A stretch of DNA of 64,000 nucleotides from Vulcanimicrobiota bacterium (GTDB taxonomy: Bacteria; Vulcanimicrobiota; Vulcanimicrobiia; Vulcanimicrobiales; Vulcanimicrobiaceae), in NCBI GenBank assembly GCA_003140855.1, contig PLLF01000070.1:26254-90253 (forward strand), written 5' to 3'. The notes under the pieces are model-generated. The model did not search any database and was not told the origin of the DNA. It worked only from the letters and a program-made list of their open reading frames with translations. The translations under genes were made by a program, and so were the position numbers. Below are positions 54,970 to 62,376 of the stretch, one piece after another (position 1 is the first letter of the stretch; each line of letters begins with the position of its first letter).

Positions 54970-56108
54970 TTCGCGCGCTCTTTCTTTCTGCGAACGTCGG
55001 CGTCGGTCATATGGCGGCTGCTTCGGCGCTGCGGGCCGAGCTCGCGCGAGAAGATCCGGCGTTCGAATCGATCCTCGTCGACTCATACAAGTACGCCGCC
55101 TCGGTAGTTTCGCGCGTCGTCTCCGACGGTTATCTCGGTATGGTGAAAACCATTCCGCAAATGTACCGCTTCTTGTACGATCGCGCCGAGCGCGCGACTG
55201 AAGTAGGTCCGTTCCGCACGTGGATCCATCAATTCACCGCGGCCAACCTGCGCGGGCTGCTGCAGGAGATGAAACCGGACGTCGTCATCTGCACGCATGC
55301 ATTCCCGTGCGGTGTCATGGCCGAGTATAAGAAGCAATTCAGCGACGCGCCTCCGGTCGTGGGCGTTGTGACGGATTTTGCCGTGCACAGTTTTTGGATG
55401 CACGACAACATCGAGCGGTACGCGGTCGCCACGCCGGAAATGGGGGGGACGATGATCGAACGAGGGATCCAGCCCGGACGCATCATCGTATCGGGAATTC
55501 CGATCAGCCCGACTTTCGGCAGACTGCCGGCCGATGTGGAGGACTTGCGCGCGCGGCTGGATTTACCGCGCGACCGCAATGTCGTGTTGATGATGGGCGG
55601 CGGGCTCGGGATCGGGCCGCTTTCAACGGTGATGCAGGCACTCAACACGCTAAGCGTTCCCATTTGCGCCGTCGTGATCGTCGGCCGCAGCAGCCGGTCG
55701 GCAGAGCGCGTATTGGAAGCGGCTCACGACGTCCATTATCCGGTTCGCGTTTTAGGCTTTGTCGGAAACGTGGACGATTATATGCACGCCGCCGATGTGC
55801 TGATCACCAAGCCGGGCGGACTAACCTCAGCGGAAGCGCTCGCAGCGCAAGTGCCGATGGTGCTGTTCAAGCCCTTGCCCGGCCAGGAAGAACGTAATAC
55901 GCGCTATCTCGTCGAGCGTCATGCGGCGTTGCGCGTGAAGCGCGCGAGCGACCTCCCGCGCACGATTGCGGGTTTATTGCAATCCGAGGATGCGCGTAAC
56001 GGAATGCGAGCCGCAATGAGAACGCTCGCCAAACCCGATGCGGCTAAGGAAGTGGCAGGCGTCATTCGAGCCCTCGCCGCAGAATCGGGTGAGGAGGCGA
56101 TCGCATGA
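54966..56108 (+). CDS. UgtP/MgdA-like diacylglycerol glycosyltransferase (GT28), start codon unusual
   Basis: About 380 aa. The family N-terminus RALFLSANVGVGHMAAASAL (glycine-rich acceptor loop and the GH motif) precedes ATG 55011, the first ordinary start, so translation must begin earlier. GTA 54966 or GTT 54969 are the codons just before it, with AAGGAG ending 7 or 10 bases upstream. MMGGGLGIGPLSTVM and ITKPGGLTSAEALA are the UDP-sugar site of GT28. It probably makes glycosyl-diacylglycerol for the membrane; shares a run with mltG and DoxX. Confidence 0.82.
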   Translation, partial: VVRALFLSANVGVGHMAAASALRAELAREDPAFESILVDSYKYAASVVSRVVSDGYLGMVKTIPQMYRFLYDRAERATEVGPFRTWIHQFTAANLRGLLQEMKPDVVICTHAFPCGVMAEYKKQFSDAPPVVGVVTDFAVHSFWMHDNIERYAVATPEMGGTMIERGIQPGRIIVSGIPISPTFGRLPADVEDLRARLDLPRDRNVVLMMGGGLGIGPLSTVMQALNTLSVPICAVVIVGRSSRSAERVLEAAHDVHYPVRVLGFVGNVDDYMHAADVLITKPGGLTSAEALAAQVPMVLFKPLPGQEERNTRYLVERHAALRVKRASDLPRTIAGLLQSEDARNGMRAAMRTLAKPDAAKEVAGVIRALAAESGEEAIA

Positions 56109-56638
56109 TCGTGCAACGCTCCGCGCTCTCGGGCTGGCTTCTCATTTTCCGTTTGTACGTAGGCGTGTTCTGGCTGGTGCATGGCTTACCGAAATTCTTG
56201 AATCCCGGAATGTTCATGCCGCCCAATGGTTACATGGGCCAAATGCTCGCGCGCGCGTCGCAAACGAGTACGGGGTTCTACCACGACTTCTTGGTGAATA
56301 CCGTTACGCCCAACATCGGCGTATTTGCGGAACTCGTGCGCCTCGGCGAAGTGCTGACCGGCATCAGTTTGCTGCTCGGTTTTCTTACGCCGCTTGGCGG
56401 ACTCGCCGGCTGTTTTCTCGCGCTGAATTATTTGGCTGCCGCCGGTGAATTTCGATCGGTCACCGGTTTAGGGACGATCAACGCCGCCGCATTCATGCTG
56501 TCGTTTTTCTGCATCGTCTTACCGGTCGGCCGTTTTGCCGGCATCGACGCGCTGCTCGTGCGTAAGCCGAATAAGCGAGCGGTCAAGGCGGAGTTCGTGG
56601 ACGAGCCGATTGCGGGGCCGCGAGCGCCGCCGGACTAG
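56105..56638 (+). CDS. DoxX-family membrane protein
   Basis: 177 aa with four membrane helices. WLLIFRLYVGVFWLVHGLPKFLNP at the start and RLGEVLTGISLLLGFLTPLGGLAG in the middle are DoxX motifs. Members are small quinone or redox-associated membrane proteins. Overlaps the GT28 gene (ATGA). Confidence 0.88.
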   Translation: MIVQRSALSGWLLIFRLYVGVFWLVHGLPKFLNPGMFMPPNGYMGQMLARASQTSTGFYHDFLVNTVTPNIGVFAELVRLGEVLTGISLLLGFLTPLGGLAGCFLALNYLAAAGEFRSVTGLGTINAAAFMLSFFCIVLPVGRFAGIDALLVRKPNKRAVKAEFVDEPIAGPRAPPD

Positions 56639-56659
56639 GTGCGCCGCTCGCTCGTATGG

Positions 56660-56665
56660 TATAGT
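56660..56665 (+). promoter_or_regulatory. Extended -10 of the tRNA-Ser gene
   Basis: TGGTATAGT: TATAGT with an upstream TG at 56657-56658, ending 12 bases before the tRNA. No clear -35. Confidence 0.5.
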
Positions 56666-56677
56666 CGTGCGGGCCGC

Positions 56678-56765
56678 GGAGAGGTGGGTGAGTGGCTGAA
56701 ACCAGTCGTTTGCTAAATGACCGACGGCTAAAAACTGTCCGAGGGTTCGAATCCCTCCCTCTCCG
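56678..56765 (+). tRNA. tRNA-Ser (anticodon GCT)
   Basis: Acceptor stem GGAGAGG/CCTCTCC, long variable arm as in serine tRNAs, T loop TTCGAAT, anticodon GCT in the loop TTGCTAA. CCA is not encoded. Discriminator G at 56765. Confidence 0.93.
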
Positions 56766-56819
56766 AATCGAAAAACCATAAAGGGATAAAATAAACCCCG
56801 CGGTATCACTCGGGGCTGT

Positions 56820-56893
56820 GCGGTCGTAGCTCAATTGGATAGAGCAACAGGCTACGAACTTGTAGGTTGGGGGTTCGAGTCCCTCCGACCGCG
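56820..56893 (+). tRNA. tRNA-Arg (anticodon ACG)
   Basis: Acceptor GCGGTCG/CGACCGC, D stem GCTC/GAGC, anticodon stem ACAGG/CTTGT (one G-T pair) with loop CTACGAA, T loop TTCGAGT. Anticodon ACG must be changed to ICG by the TadA deaminase, whose gene lies at 58056. CCA not encoded. Confidence 0.94.
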
Positions 56894-57454
56894 CATCGTA
56901 ATTACTTGCGGCTTAAAGTTGTTCACGTAGACGGTCACGTGCGCGAAAAACGCATTTTGCGATAGCGCAGGCGCGCGCGGAAACGCTCGCCTCGATTCCC
57001 GACACAATGGTTAGCGGTACCGCACAAGTGCGCGGCGTAACGACGACGGTTCTCCGGGTCAAGCCGACCGGCGCGCCGCCCATGGACATTTACGAAGATC
57101 CAAATTCCGGGCAGGCGTGGTCGCTATCGCAACTTGCGCCGGCTTGCCGGCTTGCTTGACCATGTAGCCGTTCGGGCCGCTCTCCCAAAGCATCGTCCCG
57201 GTAAATCCCATTTGTTCGCTAACTCGCCCGCCTGCGGCGGTCAGCGTGTCGCGATAGGCGATGCCGCTCCGTTTCTCGGCAAATGTGTCGAGGGCGTGGC
57301 CATTGGTCCGCGTTCCGGCTGCAGTCCAACCTTGCACGCTTGGGTCGCCGGCATGCCACCCCACATACTGGGCGTGTTTTGCAAGCAAGACGGATGCGTC
57401 GTTTCCGGAAACCGAAATGAACACCGCTCCGAGTAGCACAGCCAATAGGCTCAT
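56894..57454 (-). pseudogene. Broken aspartyl-protease-like gene with an inverted middle segment
   Basis: The minus strand has a good gene start: ATG 57454 with GGGAGG six bases upstream, signal peptide, then LLAKHAQYVGWHAGD and FTGTMLWESGPNGYMVKQAGKP, resembling the N-terminal part of aspartyl-protease-like proteins I know from environmental genomes (from memory). The frame then derails at 57121 and stops at 57059. The next expected part (QARAETLASIPDTMVSG, VLRVKPTGAPPMDIYEDPNSG) lies on the plus strand at 56968-57117, inverted between 11-base repeats. On paper, turning 56968-57121 round restores an uninterrupted frame through both junctions, to 56894, where it runs into the tRNA-Arg gene and stops. 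Confidence 0.65.
56957..57132. repeat. Perfect 11-base inverted repeat flanking a 154-base segment
   Basis: TTGCGATAGCG at 56957-56967 and its reverse complement CGCTATCGCAA at 57122-57132. The enclosed 154 bases are inverted relative to the reading frame of the surrounding gene, and the repeats sit in frame at both junctions. No recombinase gene is nearby. Confidence 0.75.
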
Positions 57455-57514
57455 CCGAGCCTCCCATAACAGCGTAACAAAAGTCCCTTAGCGTGGCAGA
57501 GCGGGAAATCATCC

Positions 57515-57544
57515 TTGATACCGCATGCCGGGATTTGATACAGT
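57515..57544 (+). promoter_or_regulatory. Promoter of the tRNA-Met gene
   Basis: TTGATA (57515-57520), 18-base spacer, TACAGT (57539-57544) with an extended -10 TG at 57536-57537. Start predicted near 57551, 20 bases before the tRNA. Confidence 0.6.
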
Positions 57545-57571
57545 AGAGCGTCGGAGGGACACCGGCGCAAT

Positions 57572-57643
57572 GGCTCGGTAGCTCAGTGGTAGAGCGGGGG
57601 ACTCATAAGCCCTAGGTCGTAGGTTCAAATCCTACCCGAGTCA
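57572..57643 (+). tRNA. tRNA with CAT anticodon (tRNA-Met, or tRNA-Ile2)
   Basis: Acceptor GGCTCGG/CCGAGTC, loop CTCATAA with anticodon CAT, T loop TTCAAAT, discriminator A. First pair is G-C, so not an initiator (which has a mismatch there). The anticodon stem closes with an A-G mismatch next to the loop. Elongator Met is likeliest; lysidine-modified Ile cannot be excluded. CCA not encoded. Confidence 0.88.
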
Positions 57644-57703
57644 CAAATTTTTTCCGGCGCTGACGGCGCAGGTGCTTGAAAAGCGCCTCTGAATTCACAA
57701 ATT

Positions 57704-57940
57704 ATGTCCACCATCCCGTGTGATTTCTGTCCGCATGCCGTCGACCGCAATCAAATGGAAGAAATCGAGATCTCGCATTACGTGCCCGACAGCGCGGGAG
57801 ATGACTTAGCTTACGCGCGTACGTATTTTTTTGGACATCCGGACTGCGTGCGAAAATTCTACCGGTCGCTGATCGATCACAAGCTCGATCTTTTCAAGCA
57901 TATTCCGAGCGCGGGAAACTCGCCGGAGACTACTCGCTGA
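57704..57940 (+). CDS. Small cysteine-containing protein of unknown function
   Basis: 78 aa. CDFCPHAV near the start and HPDCVRKFYRSL in the middle suggest a small zinc-binding fold (Cys-x2-Cys plus His/Cys). The remainder is charged. No Shine-Dalgarno is evident. It sits between tRNA genes; a role with RNA is possible but unsupported. ATG 57704 opens the frame. Confidence 0.6.
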   Translation: MSTIPCDFCPHAVDRNQMEEIEISHYVPDSAGDDLAYARTYFFGHPDCVRKFYRSLIDHKLDLFKHIPSAGNSPETTR

Positions 57941-57963
57941 CCGACAGCGTTTACAAGATTCGT

Positions 57964-58037
57964 GCGCTCGTGGCTCAATTGGATAGAGCACCACCCTCCG
58001 AAGGTGGGGGTTGCCGGTTCGAGCCCGGCCGAGCGCA
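57964..58037 (+). tRNA. tRNA-Arg (anticodon CCG)
   Basis: Acceptor GCGCTCG/CGAGCGC, D stem GCTC/GAGC, anticodon stem CCACC/GGTGG with loop CTCCGAA, T loop TTCGAGC, discriminator A. CCA not encoded. It precedes tadA by 18 bases. Confidence 0.95.
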
Positions 58038-58055
58038 AACTCTCAAAAAATACAG

Positions 58056-58505
58056 ATGCAATCGTTAGACGAGCGGTACATTCGTCGCGCGCTGCGGCTT
58101 GCGGCCGAAGCTGAGGCGTCGGGCGACGTGCCGATCGGCGCGGTCCTCGTCACCGGCGAACTCGTTGTAGAAACAAGAAACGAAAAAGAGTTGCGCGGCG
58201 ATGCCACGGCTCATGCAGAGATGCTGGCGCTGCAACAGGCGGCCTCCGAACTGAAAGCGTGGCGCCTTCCCGAAGCGACGCTGTACGTGACGAAGGAGCC
58301 GTGCGTCATGTGCGCCGGTGCGATGGTTGCGGCGCGAATCAAACGGCTCGTCTATGGTTGCAAAGATCCCAAAGGCGGCGCCGCAGGGAGCATCGTCGAT
58401 ATCGTCACGAACCCCGAATTAAACCACCGGCTAGAGGTAACCAGCGGCGTATTAGAAGATGAAACCGCAGCGCAACTGCAGGCGTTCTTCCAAAAGCGCA
58501 GATAA
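58056..58505 (+). CDS. tadA: tRNA-specific adenosine deaminase TadA
   Basis: 149 aa. Zinc site HAEMLAL (His and catalytic Glu) and PCVMCAGAM (Cys-x2-Cys); the C-terminal helix is FQKRR-like. It converts A34 to inosine in tRNA-Arg(ACG). ATG 58056 begins the family N-terminus; the open frame upstream overlaps tRNA-Arg(CCG). Placed among tRNA genes, with tRNA-Arg(ACG), its substrate, in the same cluster. Confidence 0.95.
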   Translation: MQSLDERYIRRALRLAAEAEASGDVPIGAVLVTGELVVETRNEKELRGDATAHAEMLALQQAASELKAWRLPEATLYVTKEPCVMCAGAMVAARIKRLVYGCKDPKGGAAGSIVDIVTNPELNHRLEVTSGVLEDETAAQLQAFFQKRR

Positions 58506-58517
58506 TTAGTGGGGCTT

Positions 58518-58605
58518 GGAGAGGTGGTCGAGTGGTTGAAGGCACCCGCCTCGAAAGCGGGCGAACGTGATGAGCGTTCCGAGAGTTCGAATCTCTCCCT
58601 CTCCG
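58518..58605 (+). tRNA. tRNA-Ser (anticodon CGA)
   Basis: Acceptor GGAGAGG/CCTCTCC identical to the other serine tRNA, anticodon stem CCCGC/GCGGG with loop CTCGAAA, long variable arm, T loop TTCGAAT, discriminator G. Starts 12 bases after the tadA stop; likely cotranscribed. Confidence 0.95.
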
Positions 58606-58614
58606 AAGTAAACT

Positions 58615-58640
58615 AGCCCGGCGAATCGCCGGGCTTCTTA
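58615..58640. terminator. Terminator after the tRNA cluster
   Basis: Stem AGCCCGGCG/CGCCGGGCT with a 3-base loop (58615-58635), followed by TCTTATT. It also lies at the 3' end of the minus-strand gene 58641-59141, so it may work in both directions. Confidence 0.8.
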
Positions 58641-59141
58641 TTAGGTTCCAAACGGCGGGTTGTAATCTTCGAGCGGAACTATCTCTCTGCCGTAAGCTCC
58701 GCTGTTGAACGCGTCACCCATGAAGATGCCGTCCCAAAAACGCAGATTGGCACTCGAGAAACCGCCGGGGAGCAGAAACTCAAGGTTCGCGGTACGCTCG
58801 CCGCCGGCTGGCAGAATGAACGAGCCATGCATCACGGGGTAAAAGTTGTGGCCGAACCCGACCGCGTCGAACGCGCGCACGTACGCAATCGCGTCGCGCC
58901 ACTGATAGTTTACGATTTTGGCTTCGTTCTGAACGCGCACGGCGACTCGATAGAGCGCCGTTCCGTTGGCGAGCCGGCTCCGGCGGATCTGCGTGACGGT
59001 GAAGAGAAAGTCGTCGTGGCGGATCGGCGTTCCCACCGCTACGACATGAGGTATCCGCGGTATCGCCCAAACTCCGAACCATGCGATCAGAAGAACGACG
59101 ATTGCCGACGCGCCAATCGCAGCATACGAAGTCTTGCGCAT
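58641..59141 (-). CDS. Hypothetical membrane-anchored protein with an Ig-like domain
   Basis: 166 aa. One N-terminal membrane helix (residues 5-28), then a beta-rich extracytoplasmic domain (DDFLFTVTQIRRSRLANGTALYRVAVRVQNEAKI) resembling the DUF4352 type, which is Ig-like and often found on lipoproteins. No catalytic motif. ATG 59141. Confidence 0.65.
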   Translation of the reverse strand: MRKTSYAAIGASAIVVLLIAWFGVWAIPRIPHVVAVGTPIRHDDFLFTVTQIRRSRLANGTALYRVAVRVQNEAKIVNYQWRDAIAYVRAFDAVGFGHNFYPVMHGSFILPAGGERTANLEFLLPGGFSSANLRFWDGIFMGDAFNSGAYGREIVPLEDYNPPFGT

Positions 59142-59191
59142 TTCAGTTACTTTGTATCACAAAGTTACCAGGAACGCAAGGGTATTGAGGC

Positions 59192-59911
59192 TTAGGGGCC
59201 TAGACGCGGATCCGGTGGCGTCGCCGGAAATTCGAATTGGTCGTACGTTGTGTCCGAAACCACTTGAAATGTAAGCGGGCCCACGTGCTGACGCGAAGTG
59301 AACGTTCCATGGGTGATAACCCAGTGATTTTGCAAGACCTGGTAATCGAGCGTGATGATTTCATCGTCGCCGCCGGTTGTCCGCATTTCGATGCGCGCCG
59401 GTAAGTGCGTTCGCGGGTCTTCGATGACTTGGGCCGGATAAAGCGAGCCCGAAGCGTATACCGGCGTCGGCGCGATCAGGATATCTGCCCGTGCCGGCGT
59501 CGAGTCCGGCGCGTAGCTGGGCGCCCAGAAGCTCAAGTACGGAACCAAAACGTCCACAGTCGTATCGGGCGGAGGCAAGGGAAATAACCCGGGCGGCGAG
59601 CGTTGCAGCGTGATGTCGACCCGTTTGAGATTTGCGAACCACGAAAACGTGAATTGCGTAAAGGGATCGAAGTAGGGGATGATCGGAAAAGCCTGCCCAG
59701 TTCGCTCCCCTCCGCGCGGCAGATCCTGCATAACGGCGTAGTTGTCGGCCTGCCGCACCTTGACGGTCCGGTCGATGTCCTGCGCGCGGCCAAGGCTCAC
59801 AGCCGAGACATGCGTATGTTCGCGGTATACGATATAGGCCGGCGCGTTTTGCACGTAAGCTGCAGCAGTGCGGTTCATCAGGTTCGCCAGCGCGACATCG
59901 GCGGAGATCAT
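59192..59911 (-). CDS. Hypothetical protein with repeated beta-strand pattern
   Basis: 239 aa if begun at ATG 59911; starts at 59965 and 60022 are in frame but overlap the divergent amidohydrolase. AAYVQNAPAYIVYREHTHVSAVSL is followed by strands and a C-terminal VLQNHWVITHGTFTS... pattern. No signal peptide in the chosen form, no known motif; resembles secreted outer-surface proteins by composition. Start uncertain. Confidence 0.5.
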   Translation of the reverse strand: MISADVALANLMNRTAAAYVQNAPAYIVYREHTHVSAVSLGRAQDIDRTVKVRQADNYAVMQDLPRGGERTGQAFPIIPYFDPFTQFTFSWFANLKRVDITLQRSPPGLFPLPPPDTTVDVLVPYLSFWAPSYAPDSTPARADILIAPTPVYASGSLYPAQVIEDPRTHLPARIEMRTTGGDDEIITLDYQVLQNHWVITHGTFTSRQHVGPLTFQVVSDTTYDQFEFPATPPDPRLGP

Positions 59912-59963
59912 TTCCGCATGCTTCGCGCGGAGGGGCGGGTTCACCGCCGCGGAAGTGCGCTGC

Positions 59964-61160
59964 ATGACGGTTAGCCTGCACGACGAGGTCCTTTCGCGCG
60001 TGATCGACCTCCGGCGCGACATTCACCGCCATCCCGAGCTGGGGTTTGAGGAAACGCGCACGCAAGGTGTGATCGAGCACGAGCTGGATGCGATTAGCGT
60101 CGAACACCGGCGCTGCGCGCGTACGGGCGTCGTGGCGGTGATTCGCGGCGCGCATCCGGGGCACGTCGCAGGCTTGCGCGCCGACATGGACGCGCTTTCG
60201 ATCACCGAGCGCTCGGGTGAGCCGTTCGCTTCCGAAGTTGAAGGCAAAATGCACGCTTGCGGCCACGACGCGCACACCGCGATGCTGCTCGGCGCGGCGC
60301 ACGTGCTGCAAGGGATGCGCGAAGAGCTGCGCGGAACCGCTGTGCTCCTTTTTCAACCGGCGGAAGAAGGCGCCGGCGTACCTTCACTGGGCGGCGCCGA
60401 GCCGATGATCGCCGAAGGCGCACTCGACAATCCGAAGGTTGAAGCGATCGCAATGCTGCACGTCGATCATCGTCTGAAAACCGGCGAGATCGGCATCACG
60501 CCCGGTCCGGTAAACGCTTCCGCCGACGAGTTTGTGATCTCCGTACACGGGCGCGGCGGACATGGCGCATATCCACACACGGCGGCCGATGCGATTCCGG
60601 CCACCGCAGCGATGATCTTAGCGCTGCAGAACATCGCGTCGCGCGAGACGGATCCATTGAAAAGTGTCGTCGTTACCGTGGGAACGATTAACGGCGGCTA
60701 CCGGAGCAACGTGATCGCCGACGAAATAAAAATGACGGGAACGCTGCGCGCGCACGATCCGGAGATCCGCAACGGACTGGAAGCGCGCTTGCGCCGCATC
60801 CTGGACGGCGTCGCAAGTGCGTACGGCGTCAGCGTGAAGCTCGACGTCCATTACGGCTATCCGCCCGTTGTAAATGATACGGCGCTTGCAGAAAGCTTTG
60901 CGCGCTACATGAAAGCGCACTCAAAGCTTTCCGTCGAGCGCCCCGCCGCGACGATGGGAGCTGAAGATTTCGCATATTACGCCGAGCGCATCCCCGGCGT
61001 GCAAGTGCGGCTGGGCATTCGCAACGCGCAGGCGGGCTCGACCCATTCCGGGCACAGCCCGCTTTTTCGCATTGACGAGAAAGCATTGCCGGCGGGCGTG
61101 GAAACTCTCGTCGGGTTCGCGCGATCGGTCGGTGCAGGCGAGGTGACAGCCGATCCCTAG
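59964..61160 (+). CDS. M20-family amidohydrolase (hippurate hydrolase / N-acyl amino acid deacylase type)
   Basis: 398 aa. Metal site HACGHDAHTAMLLGAA and the catalytic glutamate in QPAEEGAG; dimerisation domain VHGRGGHGAYPHTAADA. The family removes acyl groups from amino acids. ATG 59964 follows GGAAG; the frame upstream to 59868 has no homology. Confidence 0.93.
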   Translation: MTVSLHDEVLSRVIDLRRDIHRHPELGFEETRTQGVIEHELDAISVEHRRCARTGVVAVIRGAHPGHVAGLRADMDALSITERSGEPFASEVEGKMHACGHDAHTAMLLGAAHVLQGMREELRGTAVLLFQPAEEGAGVPSLGGAEPMIAEGALDNPKVEAIAMLHVDHRLKTGEIGITPGPVNASADEFVISVHGRGGHGAYPHTAADAIPATAAMILALQNIASRETDPLKSVVVTVGTINGGYRSNVIADEIKMTGTLRAHDPEIRNGLEARLRRILDGVASAYGVSVKLDVHYGYPPVVNDTALAESFARYMKAHSKLSVERPAATMGAEDFAYYAERIPGVQVRLGIRNAQAGSTHSGHSPLFRIDEKALPAGVETLVGFARSVGAGEVTADP

Positions 61161-61186
61161 GGCTTGGGGATAACCCGCCGGAAGGG

Positions 61187-61200
61187 CACTACATATAGTG
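61187..61200. promoter_or_regulatory. Inverted repeat CACTA-CATA-TAGTG upstream of the SRPBCC gene
   Basis: A 5-base inverted repeat with 4-base spacer, 19 bases before the next ATG. TATAGT (61194-61199) inside it could be a -10 element; a repressor dyad over a promoter would fit. It resembles the core of BlaI operators (ACTACATA-like), but the spacing differs. Confidence 0.4.
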
Positions 61201-61219
61201 GCACCGAAGGCCTAGCGCC

Positions 61220-61687
61220 ATGGAAATACGTGCGTCCGTTGAGGTCCAGGCGCCGGCCGAAAGCGCCTTTTCGCTATTGTGCGCGGTCGAAAAGTGGCCG
61301 CTGTGGCTTCCCTTCTTTCGCACGGCCAAGTTGCGCGAACCGGACGAAGCGTTAGGCCAGGGGAGCGAGATCTTCGTGAGGTCGGCGATTCCTGGTGACG
61401 CGGAGCAACTGTTCGAAGTGGATCGTTTCATTCAAAATCACCACGTCTCGCTTGTCGGCGCGTATTCGACGCGCCGCCGGCTCGATTTTCGTCTTGAAAG
61501 CCGGAGCAAGTCCGCGCGTCTGCACGCGCGCCTCGAGTATCCCGCCTATGGCGGCCGGCTCGGTATTTTGTACGATCGCTTTCGCAGCGCGCGCAAGCTC
61601 AAAACGCAATTCGAAGAAGCGGTCGTGCATTTCAAGCACCTCGTCGAGTACGACACCACGAAAGACGCATTGCTCGCGGATTTTTGA
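61220..61687 (+). CDS. SRPBCC-superfamily (polyketide-cyclase-like) protein
   Basis: 155 aa. VEVQAPAESAFSLLCAVEKWPLWLPFF is the START/SRPBCC first strand and helix, with the usual W-P-x-W pattern; a final long helix (RKLKTQFEEAVVHFKHLVEY) closes the hydrophobic cavity. Binds a lipid or aromatic ligand; function unknown. ATG 61220. Confidence 0.8.
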   Translation: MEIRASVEVQAPAESAFSLLCAVEKWPLWLPFFRTAKLREPDEALGQGSEIFVRSAIPGDAEQLFEVDRFIQNHHVSLVGAYSTRRRLDFRLESRSKSARLHARLEYPAYGGRLGILYDRFRSARKLKTQFEEAVVHFKHLVEYDTTKDALLADF

Positions 61688-61689
61688 GG

Positions 61690-61695
61690 TATACT
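61690..61695 (+). promoter_or_regulatory. -10 element of a possible leaderless transcript
   Basis: TATACT ends six bases before the ATG of the FmdB-like gene at 61702, the spacing of leaderless promoters. GGAA just before the ATG is too close to act as a Shine-Dalgarno. Confidence 0.45.
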
Positions 61696-61701
61696 TCGGA
61701 A

Positions 61702-62037
61702 ATGCCGCTGTACGACTACAAGTGTTCGGCTTGTCACAAGGTCACCGAGGTGCGCCACGGTTTCGGAGAAGGCTTCACGAGTCCGTGCCCGGAGTGCGGC
61801 GGCAAGCTCGACCGGGTTTTTAATCCGGCGCCCATCGTTTTCAAAGGCTCCGGATTTTATGTGACCGATTCGCGCGGCAAGTCCGCGAAGTCCGATGCGC
61901 CGAAGTCCGATTCGCCGGCTGCCGAAAAATCCACGGCTCCGAAAGATGCACCGGCAAAAGAAGTGCCCGCGGCAGAAGGCACCGCTAAAGAACCCACACC
62001 TGCGAAGGATGCGCCGGCGAAGGATCCGGCTGCCTAA
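61702..62037 (+). CDS. FmdB-type zinc ribbon protein with a repetitive tail
   Basis: 111 aa. MPLYDYKCSACHKVTEVRH and CPECGGKLDRVF form the Cys-x2-Cys zinc ribbon of the FmdB family. The second half is a low-complexity run of Ala, Lys, Pro, Asp (AKDAPAKDP-like repeats), unusual in length. ATG 61702 is preferred over 61684 as it begins the domain. Confidence 0.85.
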   Translation: MPLYDYKCSACHKVTEVRHGFGEGFTSPCPECGGKLDRVFNPAPIVFKGSGFYVTDSRGKSAKSDAPKSDSPAAEKSTAPKDAPAKEVPAAEGTAKEPTPAKDAPAKDPAA

Positions 62038-62040
62038 ATC

Positions 62041-62376
62041 ATGAGTGCGTGGTTATGGGCGTTGATCGCTCTATGCGTGGCGGGCGTGCTGCTTGCGGCT
62101 GTTTCCTCGGTCGTGGCGCTGATTGCAGCGATTCGCTTGAACCGCCGTGTAGCTGCGTTAAGCGAATCGTCTTTCGTTACGAAACTCGAATCGCTGCAAA
62201 TTCAGGCCGCGCGTTTGGTGCGCACGGATGACGATATCCAAGCGTTGGAACGAAGAGTTAAGGCTGCTTCTGAATCGCTGCGCCACACCGCGGAAACAAG
62301 CGGCTTTTATGCCCTCGCGGAATCTTGGCGCGACTGCGCGACGCAAGTACGTGCAATCGTTGCGGAGCTCTCCTAA
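62041..62376 (+). CDS. Small membrane protein with coiled coil
   Basis: 111 aa. One hydrophobic N-terminal segment (residues 3-32) followed by a helical region rich in heptad-like leucines (VAALSESSFVTKLESLQIQAARLV). No recognisable family. It follows the FmdB gene by 3 bases and meets aroA tail to tail, overlapping by 4. Confidence 0.6.
   Translation: MSAWLWALIALCVAGVLLAAVSSVVALIAAIRLNRRVAALSESSFVTKLESLQIQAARLVRTDDDIQALERRVKAASESLRHTAETSGFYALAESWRDCATQVRAIVAELS

Noticed and set aside
57572..57643. Initiator tRNA-fMet
   Set aside because: First acceptor pair is a normal G-C, not the mismatch of initiator tRNAs, and the anticodon stem lacks the three G-C pairs next to the loop.
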